From Chryseobacterium oranimense (GTDB taxonomy: Bacteria; Bacteroidota; Bacteroidia; Flavobacteriales; Weeksellaceae), in contig NZ_FQWT01000004.1 of the NCBI RefSeq assembly GCF_900129755.1, positions 124,001 to 188,000 of the forward strand: a DNA stretch of 64,000 nucleotides, read 5' to 3'. The translations under genes were made by a program, and so were the position numbers. Of the stretch, positions 1 through 9,094 are shown in pieces (within the stretch, counting starts at the first letter, position 1; the number at the start of each line of letters is the position of its first letter). Below the pieces are notes generated by a model. The model did no database searches, had not been told where the DNA came from, and saw only the letters and a program-made list of their open reading frames with translations.

Positions 1-77
1 AGCGAAGTGTTTACATCAAAAGCTTTGGCCACTTCTCCTATGGAATAGTACAGTTTGTCAGGTAAATTTATTTTCAT
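1..77 (-). CDS. MerR-family transcriptional regulator, N-terminal part only
   Basis: Reading leftward from the ATG at 77 gives 25 codons before the window edge. The peptide contains KLYYSIGEVAKAFDVNTS, the start of a MerR-type winged helix-turn-helix (YxIGEVAKxFxVxxS is the first recognition segment). Only about a fifth of the DNA-binding domain is visible, so effector domain and target cannot be judged. The start is supported by a good promoter about 20 bp upstream at 96-127. Related flavobacterial proteins are short MerR regulators found as single genes; that is family knowledge, not seen here. Confident in the family, not in any role. Confidence 0.8.
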   Translation of the reverse strand, partial: MKINLPDKLYYSIGEVAKAFDVNTS

Positions 78-95
78 TTTACAAATCCTAAAAGC

Positions 96-127
96 CAAAG
101 ATAAAAATTTTTTAAACTCGGATGCAA
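96..127 (-). promoter_or_regulatory. Promoter of the MerR-type gene
   Basis: On the minus strand TTG (127-125) is followed after 21 bp by TATCTTTG (103-96), matching the Bacteroidota promoter form TTG, 17-23 bp, TAnnTTTG. The gene starts at 77. Confidence 0.6.
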
Positions 128-258
128 ATATGCACCGGTATTATCTCTGTAAATGTTCTGTATTGGGATATTCTTTTTCATTGGCTATTCTTTTTCAGTT
201 GTGTTTTGTGTCTTTTTACTGTAATTTTACCATCAATCTACCATCGTTTATAAACAGC

Positions 259-1140
259 ATGAATCCCATCTCCGTTCTTCATATTGAACTTTTCCAGTCC
301 GGCAGGAATACCTCGGATTTTTATTTCAATACCATGAAGGAGCATCTGGTGGTGGGACACCGGCACATTGAAAAGCCGCACCGGCATGATTTCTATGCCG
401 CTGTTCTTTTTACCAAAGGAAAAGGCATTCATGAGATTGATTTTCAGAGGTATGATGTTTCAGAAGGAAGTCTGTTTTTCCTTTCTCCGGGACAAATCCA
501 CAGCTGGGAGCTTTCGGAAGATATCGACGGGTATATTTTCTTTTGTTCACAGGAATTTTATGAAATGCATTATGTGAACCAGAAGCTGAGAAATTTTCCG
601 TTTTTTGGTTCCGTATCATTCCCCAGGAAATTACAGCTGGAGATTGATGAATTGGAAAAAATAAACCGCCTGTTTCAGGAATTGGGTGAAGAGTTTCATT
701 CTCCAAATTTTATGAAGGAAGGCTTTATCCTTTCCCTGATGTCTCAGATTTTCATCAATGCAGCAAGGCTGTTTTCAAAAGACCATGATATACATGCTTC
801 TTCTGCCAGTCTTTCTTATTTTAAACATTACCAGGACTTTGAAAGCCTGATAGAACAGTATTTTACCGGGCAAAAATCAATTTCCTACTATGCATCCTTG
901 CTGGGAATTACTCCGAAACACCTTAACCGGATTACCCAATCCGTTGTTCAGAAAACAGCCACCGACATCATTACCGAAAGGGTAGTGCTGGAAGCCAAAA
1001 GAATGCTGATGTACCTCGATGAAAGCCTTGTGGAAATTGCTTTCAGGCTTGGCTATGAAGAATATTCCTACTTTGTAAGAGTATTCCGGAAAAGCTCCGG
1101 AATGACTCCTACGCAGTTTATGAGGAAATATAAGGTTTGA
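259..1140 (+). CDS. AraC-family transcriptional regulator with cupin-like N-terminal domain
   Basis: The 293-residue protein has an N-terminal AraC-type ligand domain (histidines in GHRHIEKPHRHDF, then FLSPGQIHSW) and a C-terminal pair of helix-turn-helix motifs (SISYYASLLGITPKHLNR and SLVEIAFRLGYEEYSYFVRVF, ending GMTPTQFMRKYKV). The frame is open upstream to position 55, but the preceding residues resemble no family, and the ATG at 259 gives MNPISVLHIE, a normal start for this type. The gene stands alone, divergent from the MerR gene, so its target and ligand are unknown. Its last 37 bp are imperfectly repeated at 2400-2436. Confidence 0.88.
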   Translation: MNPISVLHIELFQSGRNTSDFYFNTMKEHLVVGHRHIEKPHRHDFYAAVLFTKGKGIHEIDFQRYDVSEGSLFFLSPGQIHSWELSEDIDGYIFFCSQEFYEMHYVNQKLRNFPFFGSVSFPRKLQLEIDELEKINRLFQELGEEFHSPNFMKEGFILSLMSQIFINAARLFSKDHDIHASSASLSYFKHYQDFESLIEQYFTGQKSISYYASLLGITPKHLNRITQSVVQKTATDIITERVVLEAKRMLMYLDESLVEIAFRLGYEEYSYFVRVFRKSSGMTPTQFMRKYKV

Positions 1141-1226
1141 AAGTTTAAAGAAAACTCAATGATTTAGACAAGAAAAAATGTAATCCAATTATTTTTTTTA
1201 GTTTTGAAAAAAATACAAATACCCGA

Positions 1227-2393
1227 ATGTTTCAAAAAGTTATATCCCTCGAAAAAAATAAAAAAGAATTCTATTTTTTACTTTTATATAAAGCGCTTTT
1301 ATTGCTGATTTTATTTTATAGCGTTTACAAGTTGTATCTAAAATCCAAACTTTCACTACAAGAATGGACGGTTTCTGATTGGCTTATCAATTATGAAGAT
1401 GGTGGTTTTAAAAGAAGAGGAATTGGTGGGCAGTTATTGTTTTTTTTACAGGATATAACTCATTTCTCTCTGCCCTTCATTGTTTTTTTGTTACAAGCCC
1501 TTTTTTATGGATTCATCTATTATTTTTTCATTAAATTAATTAGCCAGAAGAAAATAGATTGGAATATTTTATTAATTTTATTATCACCACTTTGTCTCAG
1601 TTATATTTGTATAAATGTAGGATACTCGGGTAGGAAAGAGATTATTTTGTATGCATTAATGGGTTATTTGGCAACAGGCGGTGTTTCAAGATTAAAATTC
1701 ATCTTTGTCATTGCAGGGTATTGTATAGGATTGTTTTTTCACGAAATGTTTATCTTTTATCTGCCGTTGGTTATATCGATATTCTATTTGAAAACCAAGA
1801 AAATTAATTCTTTAGAAGTTTATACTCTTATTATACTCTCCTTTATTATTATTGCTGTTATTTATTATTTCGGAGGAGAAGTTAATCAAGGTAAAAGTAT
1901 TGAAATTCTTAAAAATAGAGGGGTTGAGTTTGCCTATTTTAATATTTTTAATTATGATAAAATAGAAGATCCTACTTTTATAGGGAGAGTATATATATCT
2001 TTTTCATTATTTATCACTGAATTATTTTTTGTTATTTTTCAATTGGGCTATTATGTTTATAAATTTCATAAAAAATATTTTAAGTATTTTTTATTTATTA
2101 ATATTCTTTCTTTGATTTTTGTAGCTCCTTTATTTTATTTAGGGGTAGACTGGTTTAGATGGATCAATATCTATTGTGTACTTTTGTCTTTAACTGTCCT
2201 TTTAATGCTTCCGGATAGAAAGAAAACTGAGGAATTATTTAATCATAATGCTACAATAAAAAGTTTTATACTTATAACACCTGTTTTTTTTATTCTTTTT
2301 TTTATTCATATACAGTATGATGCATCCGGATCTAGTTTGCATGGTACCATTATGTATTTCAAAACTAAATTTGATTACCTCATGGGACATTAG
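1227..2393 (+). CDS. Polytopic membrane protein of unknown function, AT-rich
   Basis: 388 residues with about ten hydrophobic segments and short polar loops. The first loop carries WLINYEDGGFKRRGIGG, a pattern also known from uncharacterised membrane proteins found near surface-polysaccharide genes; that link is only by memory of the pattern. No catalytic motif was recognised. The gene is visibly richer in A and T than its neighbours, with many TTT/ATT/AAA codons and T-runs, and it is followed by a decayed copy of the 3' end of the preceding araC gene. Both facts suggest acquisition from elsewhere. It could be an EpsG-like or glycosyltransferase-associated protein. No terminator is obvious after it. 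Confidence 0.7.
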   Translation: MFQKVISLEKNKKEFYFLLLYKALLLLILFYSVYKLYLKSKLSLQEWTVSDWLINYEDGGFKRRGIGGQLLFFLQDITHFSLPFIVFLLQALFYGFIYYFFIKLISQKKIDWNILLILLSPLCLSYICINVGYSGRKEIILYALMGYLATGGVSRLKFIFVIAGYCIGLFFHEMFIFYLPLVISIFYLKTKKINSLEVYTLIILSFIIIAVIYYFGGEVNQGKSIEILKNRGVEFAYFNIFNYDKIEDPTFIGRVYISFSLFITELFFVIFQLGYYVYKFHKKYFKYFLFINILSLIFVAPLFYLGVDWFRWINIYCVLLSLTVLLMLPDRKKTEELFNHNATIKSFILITPVFFILFFIHIQYDASGSSLHGTIMYFKTKFDYLMGH

Positions 2394-2397
2394 CTAA

Positions 2398-2436
2398 TTG
2401 ATTCCTACGTAGTTGATTAGAAAATACAAGGCTTAA
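2398..2436 (+). pseudogene. Decayed 3' end of an araC-type gene
   Basis: Codons from 2398 read LIPT, stop, LIRKYKA, stop, which aligns in frame with the end of the AraC protein at 1140 (MTPTQFMRKYKV, stop). At DNA level 29 of 37 bases agree between 1104-1140 and 2400-2436. An internal TAG interrupts the copy. It lies directly after the AT-rich membrane gene, so the two copies flank that gene as imperfect direct repeats. Confidence 0.5.
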
Positions 2437-2562
2437 TAATTCAAAGTTAAATGTTTATGGATGATAGAGGAAATTTATTAGAGCCTTAGGATGTACTTTC
2501 TCCAATTCTATACCTGGTAACTCCAATCCCGGCACCGCGAATCCCGTAACTCGCACCCTGCA

Positions 2563-4005
2563 TCACAACAAAAGCTTGAAAGGACCCTCAAATGTAGTCT
2601 CAAACGAATCCAGCATTTCTCCTTTTTCGTCAAATACGCCAATAACCATATTCTGCTTGGAAAATTTAATGTCTTGTTCAGGGAACGTAATATTGATATT
2701 TCCCTTTAAGATCTGGTCGCCTTTCAGGATAATTTTTTCCGAACCGAAATAGGTGATTTCCGCATTGGCCGGAGTCATTACTTTAATGTTAAGGACCTTT
2801 TTTTCATTAGATTTATTTAAAAGAGTGTAAATAAAAGTATTCGTGATCTTACCGTCTTTAATGAAATATGTGGAACCTGCCGGCTTGATGAATTTAGCTT
2901 CCATGGAACCCCGGTCATACATCAAAAATCCTAAAAATCCGATTAACAGAGCCAGAAATACTGTAGTCGCCTTCATTCTTGAAGTGAATCTGAATGACTC
3001 CTGGTTTTCAATTTCTGCTTCTGTGGCGTAGCGGATTAATCCTTTAGGAAGCCCAACCTTATCCATTACCTCATCACAGGCATCTATGCAGGCTGTACAG
3101 TTGACGCATTCCAGCTGCTGTCCGTTTCTGATGTCAATACCCGTAGGACATACAACCACACACTGATGGCAGTCGATGCAGTCTCCTTTTCCTGTAGCTT
3201 TTCTGTCTTCATTATTACGCCATTTTGAACGGTTTTCCCCTCTTTTAAAATCATAATACACATTGATGGTTTGTTTGTCGATCAATACTCCCTGAAGCCT
3301 TCCGTATGGACAAACTAAGGTACAAACCTGTTCTCGGAGCCATGCAAAGACGAAATAAAATGTCATGGTGAAGAATATCATGGCAAGGAATTTTACCGAA
3401 TTGGCTTCCGGCCCTTCTTTCATAATCCGGAATACTTCTTCATATCCTACAATATACATGAACATGAAATGGGAAATAAGTAATGAGATGAAGGCAAAGG
3501 CAGACCATTTCAGTACTCTTTTTCTGATTTTTTCGGCGTCCCATTCCTGTCTGTCCAGTTTCATCTGCTTATTTCTGTCCCCTTCTATCCAGTATTCTAT
3601 TTTACGGAATACCATTTCCATAAAAAGTGTTTGAGGACACAGCCATCCGCAGAATATTCTTCCGAAAACTACTGTAAACAGCATGACAAATATTACTGAA
3701 GTTACTGCTCCCAAAGCAAGAATAAAGAAATCCTGGAGGTAAAAAGGCTGTCCAAGGATAAAGAACTTTCTGTCGATTACATTGATCAGCAGAAACGGAT
3801 TACCATTGATTTTTACAAACGGCAATCCAAAAAATAAGGCGAGCATGAGATAGCTTGCGTAGTTTCTGTAGTTGGTATACTTTCCTTTTGGCTTTCGGGG
3901 AAAGACCCATTTCCGTTTTCCCGTTTCATCCATAGTTCCTACCGAATTTCTAAACGCTTCATTTTCGGTTCCTATGAATTTGTCACTGCTTGATTCTGCA
4001 CTCAT
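2563..4005 (-). CDS. ccoG: Cytochrome c oxidase accessory protein CcoG (FixG/RdxA type)
   Basis: 480-residue inner-membrane iron-sulfur protein that in other bacteria reduces copper for assembly of cbb3-type cytochrome oxidase. Seen in order: N-terminal membrane segments, CGWLCPQTLFMEM, two further membrane segments, CTLVCPYGRLQG, a dicluster ferredoxin region (CIDCHQCVVVCPTG and CVNCTACIDAC), another membrane segment, then a C-terminal Ig-like domain ending FEGPFKLLL. All cluster cysteines are present and the length is normal. No ccoNOP genes are in the window, though in this group ccoG usually closes that operon; here it has no same-strand neighbour within 250 bp upstream. Confidence 0.93.
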   Translation of the reverse strand: MSAESSSDKFIGTENEAFRNSVGTMDETGKRKWVFPRKPKGKYTNYRNYASYLMLALFFGLPFVKINGNPFLLINVIDRKFFILGQPFYLQDFFILALGAVTSVIFVMLFTVVFGRIFCGWLCPQTLFMEMVFRKIEYWIEGDRNKQMKLDRQEWDAEKIRKRVLKWSAFAFISLLISHFMFMYIVGYEEVFRIMKEGPEANSVKFLAMIFFTMTFYFVFAWLREQVCTLVCPYGRLQGVLIDKQTINVYYDFKRGENRSKWRNNEDRKATGKGDCIDCHQCVVVCPTGIDIRNGQQLECVNCTACIDACDEVMDKVGLPKGLIRYATEAEIENQESFRFTSRMKATTVFLALLIGFLGFLMYDRGSMEAKFIKPAGSTYFIKDGKITNTFIYTLLNKSNEKKVLNIKVMTPANAEITYFGSEKIILKGDQILKGNINITFPEQDIKFSKQNMVIGVFDEKGEMLDSFETTFEGPFKLLL

Positions 4006-4274
4006 TGTGGTACTTTTGTTAAGTTGAAAAAGTATTAAGGTGATATTTGAGGCTGGATCAAACGGTCTTTCAGTCAGTTTTAAAAAAGGAAAAAGAATGT
4101 TGATCTTACCGTAGCAAAGGTCCCAATAAAACTATTTTTTAACTAATACCATCTGCTTCAAAAATAGGATAATTAGGACATTTTATATTTGAATTTTTAT
4201 TGTATCAAAATGAGTAAATGTGTTTGAATCTTATGACTGATATTGTAACTTGCAGTTTTTTAAATAAAGAAAGA

Positions 4275-5168
4275 ATGAAAAAGATACAGAGCCTGGGTAT
4301 AATTGGTTTGGTTTTCGCATTGATAAACTGTCAATCAGTAAATTATAACAAAATGTTTTATGGAGATGTACAACCGGAAAAGGTTTCCGATCAATTCAGT
4401 TTTACGGAAGGACCGTCTTCAGATAAGCATGGGAATGTTTATTTCACTGACCAGCCTAATGACAAAATATATTACTGGGACTGGAAAACCAATAAAATTA
4501 TAGAGTTTTTAGGGAAAACTGGCAGGGCAAACGGAACTCATTTTGATAAGGACGGAAATCTCATCACTTGTTCTGATGATCAGGGTGAAATCTGGAAAAT
4601 TTCAAAGGATAAAAAAATAGAAGTGATCCTGAAAGGTTTTCAGGGGAAAAGGCTGAACGGACCTAATGATATCTGGAATGATGCACATGGAGGGATGTAT
4701 TTTACGGACCCTTTATATGAAAGGGATTACTGGGTAGGTTTTAAGCAGGAAATCCCTCATAAAAGCCTTTATTACAGGACAAAAGAAGGTCAAACCATTA
4801 AACTGGAAACTTTTGTGCAGCCTAACGGGATTGTAGGAAGTGAAAAGTTTAAAAAACTTTATATTTCAGATATTGATGCAGGAAAAACTTATGTTTACGA
4901 TATCCTGGGAGAAGGAAAATTATCAGAGAAAAGGCTCTTCTGTGAAATGGGCTCAGACGGTATGACGCTGGACAAACACGGCAACCTTTATTTAACAGGA
5001 AAAGGAGTACATGTTTTCGATCGTCACGGAAAGAAAATCTATCATATTCCTATTGAAGAGGACTGGACTTCCAATGTGACTTTTGGTGGTGAGAACCATG
5101 ATATCCTCTTCATTACAGCCTCAAAATCTGTCTATACTCTTCCGACGAAGGTAAAAGGAGTAAAATAA
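4275..5168 (+). CDS. SMP-30/gluconolactonase-like lipoprotein
   Basis: 297 residues. The start at 4275 is chosen because it gives a lipoprotein signal MKKIQSLGIIGLVFALINC with Cys19 as the likely lipidated residue; an upstream in-frame ATG at 4218 would bury this signal. The body is a six-bladed beta-propeller of the SMP-30/gluconolactonase/LRE type (EGPSSDKHGNVYFTDQ, LNGPNDIWNDAHGGMYFTDP, DGMTLDKHGNLYLTGKG), with the Glu, Asn and Asp metal ligands of the family present. Family members hydrolyse sugar lactones in a metal-dependent way; the substrate here is unknown. A TATATTTG box at 4184-4191 may be its promoter. A strong terminator follows. Confidence 0.85.
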   Translation: MKKIQSLGIIGLVFALINCQSVNYNKMFYGDVQPEKVSDQFSFTEGPSSDKHGNVYFTDQPNDKIYYWDWKTNKIIEFLGKTGRANGTHFDKDGNLITCSDDQGEIWKISKDKKIEVILKGFQGKRLNGPNDIWNDAHGGMYFTDPLYERDYWVGFKQEIPHKSLYYRTKEGQTIKLETFVQPNGIVGSEKFKKLYISDIDAGKTYVYDILGEGKLSEKRLFCEMGSDGMTLDKHGNLYLTGKGVHVFDRHGKKIYHIPIEEDWTSNVTFGGENHDILFITASKSVYTLPTKVKGVK

Positions 5169-5184
5169 AATTATTACATACTAT

Positions 5185-5232
5185 AAAAAGCTGATGAAAG
5201 GAACTGTACTACTTCTTTTCATCAGCTTTTTT
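5185..5232. terminator. Bidirectional intrinsic terminator
   Basis: Stem AAAAAGCTGATGAAA (5185-5199) pairs with TTTCATCAGCTTTTT (5217-5231) and ends in a T-run on both strands. It lies between the convergent SMP-30 and PhzF genes. Confidence 0.85.
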
Positions 5233-5289
5233 AATTTATAACCTGTAAAAAAGGTTTATCTTAATGATAGTTTTGATAATTATAAGATC

Positions 5290-6105
5290 TTAATCAGCTG
5301 GTTGATTCATTTCACCGGCTAAAAATATCACTGCATTGCTTCTTATTATCGTTTGATCCCCTTTTAATTCTACCTGCATGCTTCCTGTACGTTCAGAACA
5401 TTGGAAAGCATTGAGGATGTTTTTATCAAGCTTCACAGACCAGTATTTACATAAAAAGCTTTGTACGCCTCCTGTCACGGGATCTTCATTGGAACCTGAC
5501 CATGGCCAGAAGTAACGGTATTCAAAGTCGTATCCGGTTCTTGCAGACGGTGCAGTTACCAGAACCCCGCTGATTGTGGTTTTGATCTGTTTTAATGTAG
5601 CGAAATCCGGGCTTAACTCTTCCAGCTGTTTACTGCTTTCTATTTCCACCATCAGGATATTGTGATCCTTATTGTATTCGCAATTGATAATGTTTTGTAT
5701 TCCTATTGCATTTTTTATATCAACAGGAAACGGGGATTTCTCGGTTTCATGTACAGGAAACACCATTTCGATCTGGTTATTGTTGCTTCTCAGTTCAAGA
5801 ATATGCCCAAACTGTGTTTTAAATGTTAAGGTATCAAGATCCGGATATTCCGAAAACAAAACTTTCGCAGATGCCATCGTAGCATGTCCGCATAATGGAA
5901 TTTCAGTTACCGGAGAAAAGTAACGTATCGAAAAATCGGCAGGCCCTTTTTGAATGACGAATGCCGATTCCGAAAAACCGAATTCTTTAGCAATCTGAAT
6001 CATATTTTCTTCAGGAATAGCCTCCTTTAAAATACACACGGCTGCAGGATTTCCTTTAAATAATTTATCGGTAAAAGCATCTGCAATGAATGTTTTAATT
6101 TTCAT
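5290..6105 (-). CDS. PhzF-family isomerase/epimerase-like protein
   Basis: 271 residues of the PhzF/diaminopimelate-epimerase fold. Visible family marks are the start KTFIADAFTDKLFKGNPAAVC, GFSESAFV containing Glu46 (equivalent of the PhzF catalytic Glu45), RYFSPVTEIPLCGHATMA, and EDPVTGGVQSFLCKY. In phenazine producers PhzF isomerises a dihydroxyanthranilate, but no other phenazine gene is present, so this is a generic family member of unknown substrate. It follows the helicase gene by 38 bp on the same strand, and the two probably share a transcript. Confidence 0.88.
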   Translation of the reverse strand: MKIKTFIADAFTDKLFKGNPAAVCILKEAIPEENMIQIAKEFGFSESAFVIQKGPADFSIRYFSPVTEIPLCGHATMASAKVLFSEYPDLDTLTFKTQFGHILELRSNNNQIEMVFPVHETEKSPFPVDIKNAIGIQNIINCEYNKDHNILMVEIESSKQLEELSPDFATLKQIKTTISGVLVTAPSARTGYDFEYRYFWPWSGSNEDPVTGGVQSFLCKYWSVKLDKNILNAFQCSERTGSMQVELKGDQTIIRSNAVIFLAGEMNQPAD

Positions 6106-6143
6106 ATCTGAATTTTGTATGTTTTTAATTGGGTGTTTTTTAA

Positions 6144-7451
6144 TTAATAAGCAATTTCCATTTTCACTTTCTTGCCCTTCAGCTTTTCATTACTTAATTT
6201 CTTTAAAACAGCAACGGTTTTATTTCTGGCAACCGCCACATAAGAAGTTGTATCCTTCACTTCAATAATGCCGATGTCTTCTTTCTGCAGTTCTCCCTTT
6301 TTGATGAGATAGCCTACAATATCCACCTTATTTACCTTATCCTTTTTCCCGGCACTGATGTAGATCGTCTGGAAAGGAGTTCTCTCCGGAACTTTATTGA
6401 AACCTGCTACACTTTCTTCAGGAGTATTGCTTTTAATGAAGGGGAAATTTTCATCTTCGGTCATGATGAGGTAAGCAAAACCTTTGGCATTCATCCTTGC
6501 GGTACGGCCGTTTCTGTGGATAAAGGCGTCTTCTTTCGGAGGGAGCTGGTAATGAACAATGGATTCTACCTCAGGAACGTCAAGGCCGCGGGAGGCGAGA
6601 TCTGTAGTTATTAGAATCCTTGCGGAATCATTTCTGAATTTCAGAAGGGCACGTTCCCTTTCATCCTGTTCCATTCCTCCGTGGAAAGTTTCCCTTGCGA
6701 TTCCTTTTTCTCTTAAAAGCTCGGAAATGCGATCTACGGCTTCGCGGTGGTTACAGAAGATCAATGTTCTTTTGTTTCCTATCTTACATATTAAGTTAAA
6801 AAGAGTATCCAGTTTTTCCTCAGGAATAGTCATTACCTTTCGCAGCTGGATGTCCGGTTTTACTTCATTTAATTTCAGGAAGTTGATGATTTTTTCATCT
6901 TTCAGACCTGTAAACGAAGGAATTTCATCCATTGCTGTTGCTGAGGTTAAAATTCTCTGTGAAAGGCTTTTTAGTGATCCGGTAATGAATTCCATGTCTT
7001 CATGAAAACCCAGTTCCAAAGCCTTGTCGAATTCGTCCAGAACCAATGTCTGAATGGTTTTAGGATCAAAATTGTTGTTTCTTAAATGATAAACCACACG
7101 TCCCGGGGTTCCGATCAGAACCGCAGGGGCTTCAATTAAATTATTGACCTCAATTTTTTTATCATGGCCGCCATAGCATACGGAAACCTTAAAATCCGTT
7201 CCCATCGACTTGAAAACCTGCTCGATCTGCAACGCCAGTTCTCTTGCCGGAACTAAAATCAGAGCCTGGATTCCGGAAGCCCCTTTTTTAAGGTTGCGAA
7301 GAACGGGAAGTAAAAAAGCGAGTGTTTTACCTGAGCCTGTAGGGGAGAGCAAAACCACATCTGTATTGTTTTCTGTCGTTTTATAGGTGGATTTCTGCAT
7401 CTGATTCATGTCCTGAATCTGCAGTTTCTGATAAATTGATTGTAGTTCCAT
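6144..7451 (-). CDS. DEAD-box-type RNA helicase with DbpA-like RNA-binding tail (DEFD variant)
   Basis: 435 residues. Helicase motifs in order: Q-motif region near residue 15, SPTGSGKT (motif I), PARELALQ (Ia), GTPGR (Ib), VLDEFDKAL (motif II as DEFD in place of DEAD), TSAT (III), TTDLASRGLDV (V) and HRNGRTARM (VI). The final 70 residues (YISAGKKDKVNKVDIVGYL to KVKMEIAY) match the DbpA RNA-binding domain, which in Escherichia coli DbpA directs the enzyme to 23S rRNA hairpin 92 during large-subunit assembly. A TACCTTTG box sits only 4 bp before the start codon. Likely co-transcribed with the PhzF gene. A ribosome-assembly role is inferred from the tail domain. Confidence 0.88.
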   Translation of the reverse strand: MELQSIYQKLQIQDMNQMQKSTYKTTENNTDVVLLSPTGSGKTLAFLLPVLRNLKKGASGIQALILVPARELALQIEQVFKSMGTDFKVSVCYGGHDKKIEVNNLIEAPAVLIGTPGRVVYHLRNNNFDPKTIQTLVLDEFDKALELGFHEDMEFITGSLKSLSQRILTSATAMDEIPSFTGLKDEKIINFLKLNEVKPDIQLRKVMTIPEEKLDTLFNLICKIGNKRTLIFCNHREAVDRISELLREKGIARETFHGGMEQDERERALLKFRNDSARILITTDLASRGLDVPEVESIVHYQLPPKEDAFIHRNGRTARMNAKGFAYLIMTEDENFPFIKSNTPEESVAGFNKVPERTPFQTIYISAGKKDKVNKVDIVGYLIKKGELQKEDIGIIEVKDTTSYVAVARNKTVAVLKKLSNEKLKGKKVKMEIAY

Positions 7452-7455
7452 GGTG

Positions 7456-7463
7456 CAAAGGTA
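7456..7463 (-). promoter_or_regulatory. -7 element of the helicase gene
   Basis: TACCTTTG on the minus strand matches TAnnTTTG. It ends four bases before the ATG at 7451, so the transcript would have almost no leader. No clear TTG was found at the usual upstream distance. Confidence 0.45.
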
Positions 7464-7670
7464 GTGAATTTGGGTGGAGAGTTTGAGGTGTCGGTAAGGT
7501 TGGAGTGATGAATTCAGAAATATTGAATGAAGGCTAAATATCTGGTGGCTGAAGCTTCCTGGGCCGCCTCAAACATCTAAACTTACCCTTAAATTTACCA
7601 TCGCCTTGCAAAGTAGAATTCACTATTCACTACTAATATTGCAACTTCAGTAATGTCTGAAATCTGCAAT

Positions 7671-8936
7671 CTACTTCAGCCTGCTCAGCATTTCTTTTCC
7701 ACGCAATAAAGTAACAGGATATGTTTCATCAGGATTGGAAACAGCCTTTTCGTAAAACTCTTTAGCAGTGCTGGTATTTCCCAAGGTGAAATTGATGAAG
7801 CCGTTTATTTCGTACATAAAATTGCGGAGCTTGAGATCTTTTTCTTCTTTGGTGCTGAGGTATGTTAAAAGTTTTTCAGCGGAATTCAGGCGGGAATCTT
7901 TGTAGGGTTGGTAGTCGTATCCGTTAGGTTTACTGAACCAATAATCCCACATAGCACCGTTATGATGTTCGTTCCAGGAGTATTTAATAAGCTGTAAAGC
8001 GATTTCCAGTAAGGCAGGATCCAGATTTTTATTTTTTGGATCCGATTTCCTGCTTTCCGCAATATAATGGTCGATTGTAGTTTCTAAACCTTTCTCCAGC
8101 ATTTCCCGGAAAATAGATTCTTTAAAGTATAAAGCATGATTTTTGAAGAAGTTCTCATAGGCAAATGAAACAGGAAAATGCTCAGCCAGATTTTCTATGT
8201 GATATCCTTTTTTCAGTTCAGATTTTAAATCGATCTTATATACATTATTATAATCATGAAAAAGATACACGTATATGATTCCTTTTTTGAGATCACAGAT
8301 GGTAGAATATAAAGTGTTTAGTTCTCCTTCCTGATGGGTCTTGTCTAAAATGGTTTTTAGAAAATCAATATTGTTTGCCTTAGAACCGGCGAGCATTTCA
8401 TTGGCCAGATCAGGTCTTCTGCAAGACAGTTTCCCATTGATCATATTACAGTTGGAATTGACCTGAAAATCACCGGTTTTTTCTATAATTCCTCCGGGAG
8501 TAATCACAATAGAATTTCCTTCCTTGTCCGCTAATAAAGCTTTGGCAGAGATGGCAAAATCGTATTTTTTCAGCAGGACCATTGCTTCTTTTACCGTTTT
8601 ACATTTTCCTAATATTTCCCACATCAGATCTCCTTTATAGGGATTTTTCAGAGTCAGTTTACTCAGGTCATAATTGGCTGCTGCAAAATCATAAAACAAT
8701 CCGTACTCATTCATGGCTGCTGCGGCCTGCATGTCCGGGGCCCCAAAGCTGACGGAGCCGTAACGGTCGTTAGTGGCGGGGTTATACCAGATTCTTGTAA
8801 AAGGAGTCATATCGTCTTCATTGGCTGCAACAAAGGTTTCTCCACCTCTTGAACAGGAAAATATGGTACAGGCTTTTACCATATTTAAATTGTAAGAAAC
8901 TAAGCTGATTAGCAACAGAAGAATTTTTTTTTGCAT
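7671..8936 (-). CDS. Secreted linear amide C-N hydrolase (Ntn-hydrolase, C45/choloylglycine type)
   Basis: 421 residues with a signal peptide ending VKA just before Cys23 (CTIFSCSRGGETFVAANEDDM). Signal cleavage would expose this cysteine as the N-terminal nucleophile. The Asn-Glu-Asp stretch and NEYGLFYDFAAANYD are typical of the fold. The last 130 residues form a helical, TPR-like tail (NFTLGNTSTAKEFYEKAVSNP). Family members cleave bile-salt, penicillin or acyl-lactone amides, and the substrate cannot be told here. The protein is probably periplasmic or outer-membrane facing. The gene is monocistronic, with neighbours at more than 200 bp. Confidence 0.8.
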   Translation of the reverse strand: MQKKILLLLISLVSYNLNMVKACTIFSCSRGGETFVAANEDDMTPFTRIWYNPATNDRYGSVSFGAPDMQAAAAMNEYGLFYDFAAANYDLSKLTLKNPYKGDLMWEILGKCKTVKEAMVLLKKYDFAISAKALLADKEGNSIVITPGGIIEKTGDFQVNSNCNMINGKLSCRRPDLANEMLAGSKANNIDFLKTILDKTHQEGELNTLYSTICDLKKGIIYVYLFHDYNNVYKIDLKSELKKGYHIENLAEHFPVSFAYENFFKNHALYFKESIFREMLEKGLETTIDHYIAESRKSDPKNKNLDPALLEIALQLIKYSWNEHHNGAMWDYWFSKPNGYDYQPYKDSRLNSAEKLLTYLSTKEEKDLKLRNFMYEINGFINFTLGNTSTAKEFYEKAVSNPDETYPVTLLRGKEMLSRLK

Positions 8937-9063
8937 GACTATTAGATTGGTTAATGAAAATAATAAATATAGGGTCTTTTATTAAAACACTTCATAGAAC
9001 GAATGCATTACATTAACCTTAAGTTTTCGGCTTGATTTCTAATAAGAAAGACAAGATAATCCG

Positions 9064-9094
9064 TTGGTAATGTAAAATAAAATTCCTATCTTTG
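9064..9094 (+). promoter_or_regulatory. Promoter of rpsA
   Basis: TTG (9064-9066), a 20-bp spacer and TATCTTTG (9087-9094) match the Bacteroidota promoter form closely. The resulting leader is about 115 nt and starts with a small hairpin (CCAC, TTTT, GTGG near 9099-9110), which could take part in S1 autoregulation. Confidence 0.7.

Noticed and set aside
55..258. Extended start of the first AraC gene at 55
   Set aside because: The added 68 residues are Phe/Cys-rich and unlike AraC proteins and overlap the MerR promoter; the ATG at 259 gives the normal N-terminus.
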